Positions 24,273 through 34,752 of a stretch of DNA of 64,000 bases are shown here, piece by piece. The translations under genes were made by a program, and so were the position numbers. The stretch covers positions 19,561,512 to 19,625,511 of the forward strand of contig CM068313.1 of the NCBI GenBank assembly GCA_034766995.1, in the 5' to 3' direction. The notes beneath the pieces were generated by a model. That model did not search any database and had not been told where the DNA came from. It saw only the letters and a program-made list of their open reading frames with translations. The stretch comes from Acanthacorydalis orientalis. Taxonomy: Eukaryota > Arthropoda > Insecta > Megaloptera > Corydalidae. The first letter of the stretch is position 1; every line of letters starts with the position of its first letter.

Positions 24273-25440
24273 CTCGTACAAAATACACTGCTTGAAATAA
24301 TTTTATTTTTCTATTTTTTTATTAATCATTTCATTAAAAATTCTTCCTTTAATTAAAATACTATAATAATACTATAATTATAGTAGAAAGAAAACAATAT
24401 AAAAATAAATTTAAAACACACTTTGAGACAATACTATCATCACTAGAAACATTTCTTAAAAACAATAATAAAAATGTCTTCTAAAATAATGAAACAAATA
24501 TTTTCAAACTATTGAAAATATTTTAAAAAGTTCGGCTATAACACGAAATAATATAAATGTTCATATTTCTATGACCATTTATATTCTCATAACTCTTTTT
24601 TAAAATTTAATTATAGAAGTACAGTAAAAATATTCAGATAAAAATATTGATTTTCAACTATACTTCTTACTTCTTTTTCTTTCAAGTTCAAATCAAAATA
24701 TTATTGGTTTTTTATTATTAAAAAAGATGAATATCAACAAAATCAAGTCAAAAAGACGATATCTTTGATAAAAACGTCTGTGCCATCCTTTTGTAATATA
24801 CGTGTGATGCAGACCATATCCTATAATTTCTTTCTTCACTTTGATGGATAATGCATGAAAACATTTTACATGTTTGAAAAATAAATATAATATTAGATCT
24901 TTTTCTATTGAGACGTGTATGTATTAATTATATATATATACATAAAGTCTTTCAATTTCTCTTTGATATATTTCAACATGTGCTATAAATACTAACAAAA
25001 AAGTAAAAAAAAGAAATGTAAATTGTTAAAGAAATTATTATTATTATTTCATATAATTTATATTTAACAAAATATTTTAGTTGCATGTTTACATATAAAT
25101 AACTAAAAAATAATGACCTAAGATGTGTTCTTATAAATTAACGTAATACTAGTATACAAAGAAATTAACTAAATTTTGAAAACTAATTTTTATATACATT
25201 AATTTTATTCTGAATTTAAATTTGTTTATTTCTATATTAACACTATACGATCCGTGCTGTTTGCTCGAAAACTGGTGGCATATTTTAAGGTTTTTGACTA
25301 TGTTGCATCGCTTTACAAAAATGGCTATAACTTTTAAAATATCAAATACATTTTTATAAAATTTGAAGTTAAACTTGTTATATGAATAGGGTGAAGTCAA
25401 AAGTAGAAGAGTAATGTTTTTTGCATGTATTTATGTTAAT
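23952..25440. other. A/T-rich spacer
   Basis: Contains (AT)n at 24230-24268. A minus-strand frame at 25149-25400 is open, but its composition reflects A/T-rich noise. Confidence 0.55.
24230..24268. repeat. (AT)n microsatellite
   Basis: About 39 bases of alternating AT. Confidence 0.95.
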
Positions 25441-25447
25441 ATTTCGC

Positions 25448-25790
25448 GTGTGTGTATGTATGTAACCATGTTCATTTGTTTCCACCTAGAGTCCAAACGG
25501 TTAGACCGTTTTTGATAACCAAGGTGTCAAACGATTTGTCTTAATCTCTTGATTGAAAACGAGTGTATAGTTTTTCAAAAAAATCAAGAGAGATACTGTT
25601 AAATTCCATTTCGTTAGAGACAAAAAAGTGCCTCTGTAACTTCAAAACGGTTCGACCAATTTTTACAAATTAGATGTTAAAATACTCGTCTCAATCACGC
25701 AAAATACATAAAAATTAAGAATTCAATTACACAAAAAAAGTAGAGACAATTTTTAGTCTAACATACACTGTAGACAAAAATTTTAAGACA
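25448..25790. repeat. Diverged interspersed repeat with two 52-base units 150 bases apart
   Basis: The stretch opens with a GT/GTAT-rich run and TGTAACC. The unit at 25495-25546 begins AAACGGTTAGACC and ends TTAATC. A related unit at 25645-25696 begins AAACGGTTCGACC and ends TCAATC. An AAAAAAA-GAGA-like stretch follows each, so the whole may be a two-copy tandem array of about 150 bases. Phrases like 'aaacggtt.gaccgatttt' recur in non-coding parts of insect transposons (remembered, not checked). No coding frame or ends are visible. Confidence 0.5.
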
Positions 25791-26501
25791 ACGCGCAACA
25801 AAAAAAGAATGATTGAATTTCTTGTAGCTGCAGGTAGTTTTTAAATTTTTTAAATCCTTTTTAAATATGTTAATTAAGAAAGGATTCCAACTGTACATAC
25901 ATTTCGCCAGTAATAAATCAAAGTAATAATAAATATATGGATTTACCCATTTTAGTGACTTTTCCTATTTTAAAGCCAATAAAAGAAATCTTTGAAAGTT
26001 GTAGAGTTGAAGTTTGAAATTTACTGTTATCTTTTGCTTTGAATATGATAAAAGAACATAGTATTAGTCGATAAGAAATGTCATCTTTAGCATAAATATT
26101 GTAACACATATTTATATGTTACCGGCATTTAATGTACATTGCGTAAAACCTTATTTATATGTCTCTGGCATTTCACGAGCAGTCAGTAAAAAACATATTT
26201 TTGTGTCTCCGGATGGTAATGTCTTAATAATAATGTAAATTAACGATTGAGAAGTTATTTTTAATGAAATAATTTTCTGTTAATTTTCTAAATAATAATT
26301 AAAAAACAACATGTACGTCATTTATAAATAAACATGAGCTATTTAATATACAAGAGCAGGATACTAAATGCATTGTGATTTCTTAGCATATATTTGTGAA
26401 TGTAAATGGAGCAAATAACATAAAAATGCCTTAACAACAACAACTATATTGAAAGCACTTGTAATGTTCATTGTTATGTTTATATTCCTCAACAATAGTA
26501 G
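25791..26501. other. A/T-rich spacer
   Basis: No gene-like feature. Confidence 0.5.
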
Positions 26502-26693
26502 AATAACACCAACAGCTCATTGAATGCAATAGCACCTAAAAAGGCATCGATTGAAGAAGGCTTTGCAATGCACCAGAAAGCTACGAATGCCATCTTATTC
26601 ATACATACTGTCAACAAAGACGAATCCATTCAATTGCATTTACTGAAATACTATTGTCTCTTTTCAGAAATGTTTTCACTGAAAGTGCAATAA
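26502..26693 (+). CDS. Weak coding-like open frame
   Basis: The frame is open for 63 codons between tandem TAG stops and TAA at 26691-26693, with its first ATG at 26568. The peptide is of mixed composition (SSLNAIAPKKASIEEGFAMH near its start) and sits in DNA less A/T-rich than the flanks. No motif is recognised. It may be an old transposon piece, an exon or chance. Confidence 0.18.
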   Translation, partial: NNTNSSLNAIAPKKASIEEGFAMHQKATNAILFIHTVNKDESIQLHLLKYYCLFSEMFSLKVQ

Positions 26694-27473
26694 ACGCTGA
26701 ATAAGCAGACGAAATGATGGTAAAATTATTCTATTGAACTTATTTAATTGCTACACAATACAATATGTATGTCGAACTAAACAAGTTAGATTTAATTTCG
26801 AAAAGATATAAAATTTTATATCAGATATAATTCATATTAGATTGTACAAAGTATCCACCTATAAAATGTAATCGTTCTTGTTTTCTCTTATTTTTTTTTT
26901 TAATGGAAGTAAAAATATTACGTGCTATATTACACATAGAATATCTCTTTTCAGTATAGTAATATATAAAATTTAAATATTAATTAAATTAAAAATATAG
27001 AACTTTTTTAATATCTAAAATTATCAATAAGATTTTTATAGAACCGGAACAATTGTTTGAAAATATTAATTTTAACATACTTTCATTATTTTTTATTTAA
27101 AAATACTAAAATAAACAATATTTCTCTGTTTTAATGTTGAAATTTTCAAATATATTTATAATTAAACCTAAGAAGTAAAATAATTTACTAAAAAAAGGTA
27201 AAAGCAAAAAATTATTAATATTTAAATATAACAATATTTGAAGAATATTTTTGAAACACGTGTAAGAAACTCTATAATTTAAAAATATATTATACAGTAT
27301 GACTATAAATAACAATACTCGCTGTATCAACATATTTATTCACAAAATGTAAAAGTCTAGCATATGTTTCGACAATTTATTCTGTCTTTTGATAAAATCA
27401 TAAGAATCGTACATGAATAAATAGATAGATATTTCAATTGATAATAATCACAAGCAATTCGAATACATCGTTA
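26694..27473. other. A/T-rich spacer
   Basis: Nothing beyond A/T-rich sequence. A minus-strand open frame at 27106-27333 is low-complexity noise. Confidence 0.55.
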
Positions 27474-27707
27474 CTATGACTGTTCAAAAATTCCACGATT
27501 ATCCTCAAAAATAATGCATACACTGTTCTTGCAAATTACATCTGTTCGAGCAATTTCCTTCGTAAATTCATAGTCCACCCCCTGCACTTGTATAATTTCG
27601 CCATTCAATATGTACCAAATTGGGATAAATCGGTAATTTTTATTCAGTACCGGAGTGGCAAATTGTCGCAATGGATTTGAAGTATATTTCATTGTGTGGA
27701 AAGGCAT
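27474..27707 (-). CDS. Hypothetical small protein or gene fragment, 77 aa
   Basis: An ATG-initiated frame of 77 codons with balanced amino-acid use, ending in TAG at 27474-27476. The peptide begins MPFHTMKYTSNPLRQ, contains NYRFIPIWYILNGEIIQVQG and VDYEFTKEIARTDVICKN, and ends IIFEDNRGIFEQS. There is no signal peptide or membrane segment. A stop (TAA) lies five codons upstream of the ATG, so the start is well bounded. The text looks like a piece of a globular protein and not like A/T noise, but no family is recognised. It may be a transposon-derived fragment or a small gene. Confidence 0.35.
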   Translation of the reverse strand: MPFHTMKYTSNPLRQFATPVLNKNYRFIPIWYILNGEIIQVQGVDYEFTKEIARTDVICKNSVCIIFEDNRGIFEQS

Positions 27708-28222
27708 AGTGTTGGGGATTTATTTTCCAATGCTTCCAAGCAGTAAAGGAGATTTTATGATAATTGTTTCGTTGATGTGGTTCTAAAACACATATTTACG
27801 AACCGAAGTTTTTATATCCCTACTTTGATGATGATTTTTAACTGACTGCTTTCGGATGATTTCTGGTTTTATTGGAATTGAATAAAAAGTTCATCGTTGC
27901 GGCAAATTATATGTGAATGTTATTTCGAGAGTTATATATTACTTGTATTAAATTTTATTGTATTCAATTACGAATACTTTTTTATATGAAAATTAAAAAA
28001 GTTTAATGATTATTAAAGTATATTAAACCAATTACTTTTTTTTATTATTATCATTATTTTTTTGTTTACTTGGAAAGTATACAAAATATATTCAGTTATA
28101 CAAAAATACAATATGTACATAGATATACAAATGACTCGTTACACGTATAGACTCGTTAAATTTACACCCACGCATGTCAACATTCATACACATGTACATA
28201 TATTTCCATACGTATATTAAGT

Positions 28223-28264
<42 letters not shown>

Positions 28265-28811
28265 GTTATAAACTTCAAAAAATATCAATATTGAACAATT
28301 CCTATTATTTCTTATTTCAATTATGTTTTTTTATCAAGTTTCAACAAAATAAATTTAAAAAGAAGCGTACATTTAAAATAAATTTACATGTCAATTACAC
28401 TTATTAAATTATACAAATATTTAAATTGATTTTATGACGTGAAATACGTTTTTGAAACAATTTATATTGAAGTTTTATGAATTGTACGCAATTTCAATAA
28501 AAAATAAATTATTATTAAAGAATCTGTTTTATTAAACAGAATATCTTTTCTTTGATTAGTTTTTGACAAATATATATTTTTTGGAAATGTCAACAATTTA
28601 TCTTAAAGTTATTTTATATAATTTCATCAAATTAAAACTATTTTACATATGATATTGGACAAAAAAATTCTCAACTCGTCAACATCTGAAAAAATAATGA
28701 TAAATTTTACGGACATCTGAAAATCATGAACTATCTTGCCTGATTTAATCAATTTTGTAGTATTTTTATATCTTTTGAAATCATTAAGTCAAAATCATAA
28801 ATTGTATATTG
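27708..28811. other. A/T-rich spacer
   Basis: Contains (AT)n at 28224-28262. The plus-strand frame across it is poly-YI from the repeat and is not a gene. Confidence 0.6.
28224..28262. repeat. (AT)n microsatellite
   Basis: About 39 bases of alternating AT. Confidence 0.95.
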
Positions 28812-30089
28812 TTAGTTTGGTGTAAAAATAATTGCGGTTTTTAACATTTTAAATTTGGTGACGATTTTTCTAGTTAAGTATCTTTTGTTATTGCCATGTG
28901 ATACATCATCGTAAACAATGAAATCAGCACTACTGATTTCAGCTTATGTCCATTATTTTTATTCTTTAGTATTGTTGGATATAACCTCATTAATCATTGA
29001 ACAAAAACAAATTCACGAGTTTTTGTTGTATGGTTATAAAATGGGACGTAAAGCAACAAAAACTGCTCGAAATATTAAATTTGATTTTGGCGAAGAGTCA
29101 ATTAATGAACGTACAGCTCAACACTGGTTCCAAAAATGTCCTAATGGACACGAAAGCCTCGATGATGAGGAGAGTGGTGAACGTCTTCATCTACAGACAA
29201 TAATGATTTAAGAATCATTATTAAAGCGAACCCACATAAAATAATTCGAGGTGGAAGAAGAACTCAGTGTTGATCATTCAACAGTTGTGTGACATTTAAG
29301 CCTAATTGGAAAAACAAGAAAGATGGATAAATGGGTCCCGTATAAACTAAACGAACATCAAGTAATTCGGCGATACGAAGTCTGCTCTGTGCTTCTATTA
29401 CGTAATAAAAATGACCCCTTTCTTGATCGAATTGTCACATGTGATGAAAAGTGGATTCTCTACAACAATCGGAAATATTTATCAACGTAGCTTGACCCAA
29501 GAGAAATACCAAAACAGTTTCATAAACCGAAACTTTATGAAAAAAAGATTATGGTTACTGTTTGGTGATCGACAAGTGACATCGTTCACTACAACTTCTT
29601 AAATCCTGATAAAACAATAACAACAGAAAAATTCTGTCAGGAAATTGAAAAAATGCATGAGAAGTTATATCGTTTACGGGCAGCATTATTCAATCGAAGA
29701 AAACGAATTCTTCTTCACGACAACACCCGACCACACGTCTCACAAATTACTTTAAAAAAATTAAATGAACTGGGTTATGAAACCTTATCTAACCCACCTT
29801 ATTCTCTGGACATGTCTCCGACAGATTATCATTTTTTTAAACATTTGAATAATTTCCTACGAGAGAATCTTTCCAAAGATCAAGCATCAGCTCAAAACGC
29901 TTTCGATGAACTCATTAATTCCAGGACTCCAGAATTCTATGTAGTAGAAATGAACAAACTTGTTTCCCGTTGTGAGAAATGTGAGCAGGACAATGGTCTT
30001 TATTTTGATTAATAAGTATGATTTTTAATTGATATAAGCGTTTTTATACTTGATACATAAAAACCGCAATTATTTTCGCATCAGCCTAA
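28812..30089 (+). mobile_element. Near full-length mariner element, cecropia/Hsmar1-like
   Basis: The element is 1278 bases, the normal mariner length. The left end begins TTAGTTTGGTGTAAAAATAA and continues TTGCGGTTTTTA. The right end, read inward on the other strand, begins TTAGGCTGATGCGAAAATAA and continues TTGCGGTTTTTAT. These match the terminal-repeat pattern of Hsmar1/cecropia-type mariners (TTAGGTTGGTGCAAAAgTAA, family knowledge). TA lies just outside the right end. The left flank reads TG, so that copy of the target duplication appears mutated. It contains a transposase pseudogene (28918-30012). Confidence 0.93.
28918..30012 (+). pseudogene. Mariner transposase, inactivated by stops and indels
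   Basis: The frame opens at ATG 28918, but homology to the family begins near EQKQIHEFLLYGYKMGRKAT (about 28999), giving roughly 339 residues against about 345 usual. The helix-turn-helix region has ESINERTAQHWFQK and ESLDDEESGER. Two compensating single-base indels near 29200 and 29245 shift the frame for about 45 bases. Stops follow at 29290-29292, 29488-29490 and 29566-29568. All three catalytic aspartates of the DD34D triad are still visible: TCDEKW, LLHDNTRPH and SPTDYHFF. The C-terminus is intact (SRCEKCEQDNGLYFD). It could not make active enzyme as it stands. Confidence 0.92.
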
Positions 30090-30422
30090 TACATAATATT
30101 GGGTACTTTAAATGTATCTTAATATTATAATTACTAAAATAATAATTTCAATTAACATAGAAAGATTCTATATATAAAATAATATCTTTTGATGTTATTA
30201 CACAAAATTAATAAAACGTAAATAAGAAGTCATTTTCATTTTATAAAAAAATCTGATTAAATAATTTATTTCTTAAAATACCATTTTTTATTTTTTTATT
30301 ATTTAAGATATAATATTTTTCTTTCAATCATTAATCAATCAATTTGTATATTCATGTACTCCTTTGTAATAATTAGAAATACGACAAATATACGTGTATA
30401 TACATATATACTTAACATATAT

Positions 30423-30480
<58 letters not shown>
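30090..30480. other. A/T-rich spacer with compound AT/CAT microsatellite
   Basis: The tract at about 30395-30473 is alternating AT with periodic CAT interruptions. Nothing else is visible. Confidence 0.6.
30395..30473. repeat. (AT)n microsatellite with CAT interruptions
   Basis: Nearly 80 bases of alternating AT, broken by single C or G bases in the left half. Confidence 0.92.
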
Positions 30481-30481
<1 letters not shown>

Positions 30482-31000
30482 TTATATTTATTATTTAAAT
30501 GAATAATTCATCCGAAGCTGAAGGCAAATCATGCTTTACAAACACTGTCCTATATAAAATTCGTCGTTAAGAATTTCTCAGGATTATCCTTAACAAGTTT
30601 TGTTAAGTGTTCAATCCATTGCATTTGAAAATTACAATGTAAATACGAAACGAAAACGAACCGAAGACATTTATTCGGTTCCGTGACAATTGGGACGTAG
30701 CGAGTCCTTCCGAACAAATGCTCGTTACGGATAGCAAATATTTGTACGTAAATATGGTGTACAAACACAAAGAAACCGGCATATATTCACAGAATGGAAA
30801 TACTATTTGTGTTTCATAATTTTAATTAAACTTTATCGCTGGTTTACAGAGATCCGACCACTCATGTCCCCAGCGCTCATACCATTCTATCGTTCATGTT
30901 CAATGACGCACTTCACCAATGGTATCTGCTCTCGAACATGAGTATTGTTTCAGTTATTGAAAAAATGTCAGTGCCGTATTGATTGACGAGTTTAAAGACG
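30481..31000. other. Island of ordinary composition with a strong short hairpin
   Basis: About 520 bases less A/T-rich than the surroundings. A perfect 8-base inverted repeat, GAACCGAA at 30658-30665 and TTCGGTTC at 30674-30681, has an 8-base loop. The minus strand is open at 30550-30768 (72 codons from a GTG, ending WIEHLTKLVKDNPEKFLTTN and FI), which is somewhat protein-like but unrecognised. Conserved non-coding DNA or an exon are both possible. Confidence 0.35.
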
Positions 31001-31576
31001 GTTTTTTTTTATAATGCATTACCAGTTAACGGATATTTAGAGCTGAAAAGATGTTTTATTTGTATAGAATAACAGAACAGACGAGGATAAATCAATAATT
31101 ATATGTACTTTTCAAATTATTATGAAAATTAAACGTAGAAGTATAAATTTATTCGTAACGTACGCATTTTGTAACTGTATATTATTTAAGTAAATAATGC
31201 GTTTATTTCTATTTAAAAACAGAACAAGTATTTTTTATTAGGAAATAAATTTCAAAATATATACCATTAAATATGAATATAATTTAGGTAAATATTAATT
31301 TAAAACAAGATAACTAAAGTATTTTTGTATGATTTGTAGAAAATAAATCCATTCGTAATTTTCCACAATATTTATTTCAAATTTCACAAATATGTTAGAG
31401 TAAATAATTTCTAACAAAATAATCGTTTATTAAAGCATATATTTTTTAATATTGCAAGTATAAGTGATTCAAATATTTGTAATTTTAAACTCTTTATTTG
31501 TATGCTGATTTCATCATTGTAAATTCTATAAATTTGAATTATAATATAATATAAAAGAGAATACTTAGATTTTATA
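31001..31576. other. A/T-rich spacer
   Basis: No feature seen. Confidence 0.55.
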
Positions 31577-32249
31577 CACGAGGGCGATTTTAAAAGTTCG
31601 CGGCCTGACTATGAAAGAATATATCTTGTGTTTTTAAATTACTTTTATTTTTCTATATTCAATCTCCTTCATCCGGTGATGCTCCAGTGCTTTTATGCCG
31701 TCCCAGAAATTCTTTTCTTGGAGGTCCTTAAAATAACAATTCACTGTTACTATTAGTTCTTCATCTGACGAAAATCCCCCACCATCAAGGAATTTTTTAA
31801 GTTTTGCGAACAGATGAAAATCTGAGAGGGACAAATCTGGAGAACAAGCCGGATGTACTTGTGGATAATTTCTTCTAGCGTCAGTTTTCGAACGTCCACT
31901 GTTCGGGTTACCTTCTAAGCTTGAACGACCACATTTAAATTCAGCTGCCCACTTCTTTATGGTTCTATATGAAAGTGCACTATCACTCAGTACATTTTTC
32001 TTCTTATTAATGATTTCTGTTGGAGTTAAGCCTCGTTGAAAAAATACTTTATCATCGAACGATGTTTAACTTTATTCGTTTTAATAAAAGCACAAAAAGA
32101 TCATTATTTATCTTGATATTTGCAACAAACTGCTTAACATATTAATTAGAGACTTTTAGGTTATGTATAAGATAGATATTTTTTAAATATATTTAAATTA
32201 TATAACTTCCACTTATATATTAGGCCGTAAACTTTTCAAAACACCCTCG
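31577..32249 (-). mobile_element. Deleted mariner element with ACGAGGG ends
   Basis: Imperfect inverted ends of about 30 bases: ACGAGGGCGATTTTAAAAGT at the left, and on the other strand ACGAGGGTGTTTTGAAAAGT at the right, each followed by a few more matching bases (CGGCCTG and CGGCCTA). TA flanks both sides, as expected for mariner target sites. At about 673 bases it is roughly half the usual length because the central coding region is gone. The ends differ completely from the TTAGGTTGG-type mariners elsewhere in the window, so it is a separate mariner lineage, probably closest to the mellifera group from the transposase text. Confidence 0.85.
31634..32070 (-). pseudogene. Mariner transposase with large in-frame deletion
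   Basis: Reading from about 32070, the relic starts VKHRSMIKYFF, shifts by one base in a T run, then stays open for about 140 codons to the stop at 31634-31636. The N-terminal half has the helix-turn-helix text GLTPTEIINKK, YRTIKKWAAEFKCGRSSLEG and NPNSGRSKTDARR. It then jumps straight to PACSPDLSLSDFHLF, which carries the third catalytic aspartate, and continues FSSDEELIVTVNCYF and FWDGIKALEHHR to the natural C-terminus. The first two catalytic aspartates and the intervening core are missing. The deletion left the frame open, so a DNA-binding domain fused to the tail could in principle be made if a start codon exists. None is visible in frame. Confidence 0.85.
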
Positions 32250-32588
32250 TACTTAAAAAGTACTAAAAAAAGTTTCTACTTTTTGAAATTAATATGGAAA
32301 TGAAATCAAAATAAGTGATAAATAGTTTAAATATTATTAAAGTTGTAAAATACATGTTGATGTTAACATTTTTTTAAATATTAACAACTTTTCTTCAACA
32401 GCATAATTCAGTTTTTATCTTTGATTAGAAATTTTAATTTTTAACGTATTTTTTTCTTTGAAAATAGAGTTTATTTTAATAAAATTTTCAATACCTAATT
32501 AGATATTTTTAGGTTATGTGCCGCCATAAAAGGGTTTTCATTTTTACATTTGTTAGAATCTAAATTTATTCAAAAATAAATTTATACA

Positions 32589-32638
<50 letters not shown>

Positions 32639-32645
32639 TATATAC

Positions 32646-32682
<37 letters not shown>

Positions 32683-33660
32683 ATATTTTCAATTAAACAG
32701 CTTATTCTATTTCAATGTATAACAGTTTATTTGTACACATATTTTTCTCGTACAGTTTCATTAACTATATACACAAATACATAATCCAGTAGTTATATAA
32801 AAGTATATCACATGAAACGAGTTATATAAAAAACAATCGTAGAATATCAAACCAATTCAAACAGTGTTGTTAGTATATCGATGCTTGCACAAGTATACAG
32901 TAATGGATAATAATGTTAGTGCAGTTCCACTTACAATTAAATGTGTTTTGTTGCAATGTAAGTAGTCATAAATTATTATTTAGATTTGTTCATGAGTAAA
33001 ATTCGTTAGTTTATCTATTGTGTTTAATATAATGAATTCAATTTTTAATATACATAATATCGATATGTATTTTCAATTATTATATTAATTTCACTATTTA
33101 CTGAAATAACACATACGTATTTCCAATTTAATTACGTCTCTGTATTTCCAGATACAATAATTTAATTAATATTTATTCAAATTTAAACATATATTTTAGG
33201 ATCAAATACTGTTTACTTAAAATCTGTGTAAATTTATTAATGTATCTCAACGATCACATATATACACTTTCATTTGATTTTTATATTGATTAAACATATT
33301 CTACAAATTGAATTTAATGTTTAGTTTACAATTAATACATTTTTAATTTTTTTTACTTAATATATTATCGCAATTAATTAATTTTTACATAAACATTTTT
33401 TTATTTTAATATAAAATCTTTTAATAAAATAATGTGTATTTTTAAAAAAAATGAAGTGTCTTTAATTTCAATATTTATATTCATATTTAAAAATTATTTT
33501 TATAAACTTAGAAAGTATACATACCTTATTATGTAAATTAAAAATATATTGTATATTTTTTCATAACCAAAAAAAATATGATATAATGTATTGTCTATAT
33601 TTTGTACTATTTTTACATAATTTAAGATTATAGTGTATTTCTTTTATTCGTTTGAGGTAT
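32250..33660. other. A/T-rich spacer with a long compound microsatellite
   Basis: The tract at 32592-32683 dominates. No coding-like frame is visible. Confidence 0.6.
32592..32683. repeat. (AT)n microsatellite with regular CAT interruptions
   Basis: About 90 bases of alternating AT in which single C bases recur at about 14-base spacing in the middle, giving a higher-order TATATATATACA unit. Confidence 0.93.
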
Positions 33661-33670
33661 ATTTCATTCG

Positions 33671-33672
<2 letters not shown>

Positions 33673-33705
<33 letters not shown>

Positions 33706-33780
33706 AAATATTATTGTCATATATGATGTGTAGATATATATATATATATATGTGACAGTTATTATATATATATATGTATA
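33673..33780. repeat. Clustered short (AT)n tracts
   Basis: Two (AT)n tracts separated by short unique sequence, the second interrupted by TGTGACAG. A similar TGTAACAG follows the next tract at about 33941. Confidence 0.85.
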
Positions 33781-33872
33781 AAATCAAAATTAGCCACAAA
33801 AAATCGATGACTGACTTATTAATGACATCAAGTTTTCTATAGTACCCAAATACATTATCTCATATAAAAAAC

Positions 33873-33983
33873 ACGTTGCAATCTGTCTGCGATAATGATC
33901 ATATATACATACTAACATATATTATATATATATATATATATGTAACAGCAACGTTGAAATATATCTGCGAGAGTGATTATATA
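33873..33983. repeat. Diverged direct repeat, unit about 34 bases, 78-base offset
   Basis: The unit at 33873-33906 (ACGTTGCAATCTGTCTGCGA, then TAATGATCATATA) recurs at 33951-33983 (ACGTTGAAATATATCTGCGA, then GAGTGATTATATA). By eye 27 of 33 positions match. An (AT)n tract lies between them. This looks like an old tandem duplication of a short sequence with unusually high G+C for the area. Confidence 0.6.
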
Positions 33984-34028
33984 GAAATAAATGAATTTTA
34001 AAAAATATGTTTATTATTATACGGTTAC

Positions 34029-34111
34029 ATGACATGCTTATAATTGACGAGTGCTTATAAGTGGGCGAGCTCAGTGAGCCCGGTGGTCTCTGAGCGCAGC
34101 GAGCATGTCAT
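34029..34111. repeat. G+C-rich structured block bounded by a perfect 10-bp inverted repeat
   Basis: ATGACATGCT at 34029-34038 and AGCATGTCAT at 34102-34111 are exact reverse complements. The 63 bases between contain a repeated TGCTTATAA, the palindrome GCTCAGTGAGC inside GGGCGAGCTCAGTGAGCCCGG-like sequence, and the echo GAGCGCAGCGAGC. Such dense self-similarity is unlike anything else in this A/T-rich window. It could be a tiny foldback element, a structured RNA or foreign DNA. No family is recognised. Confidence 0.55.
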
Positions 34112-34141
34112 ATTAATATATATATATATATATATATATAA

Positions 34142-34752
34142 TTTTATATTAAAATTAATGTAATTTTCCAAATACATTTTAAAACATACCATTACTTTAC
34201 TTCATAATTTAATTATTATATCTTACATATAAAATAGTGCTCATACTTGATATTCAATGTGACTGCGAAGTAATTTAAATTTCTTAAGTACATTTTATCG
34301 TGTAAAATCACGTTTCTATGTAGAAAACACATTTGTACAACTATAAAATGATAAATATCAGATTTCCACCGTTTATCATTCGATTTTATCGTGTTCTTAA
34401 TAAAAACAGTACTTGAATGCTTTTTAGTGTGGCATTACCCTAAAAATTTAAAATATTAATTCAAAAACAAGCATTTTTATGTCTTTATTATATTATATTG
34501 TGGGCATTTTCCATGGTTCTAAGATTACACGTCAATTACTGAAATTATCACAGTAAATTTATACAAAACTTAACAATTTCTACTACGAAAAAGTTTGAAT
34601 AACATTCGTAAAACAATCTAATAATAACTTATACCACAAGTATAATTTACTTGACTTATAATCTTAGTTTATTATAAAACAAATATGTACGCTTAATTAT
34701 CTTTAATACAAATATTTTCTAATAGAAAATAATTAAAACAGTCACATTGGAT
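34142..34752. other. A/T-rich spacer
   Basis: Nothing to annotate after the (AT)n tract at 34113-34141. Confidence 0.55.
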
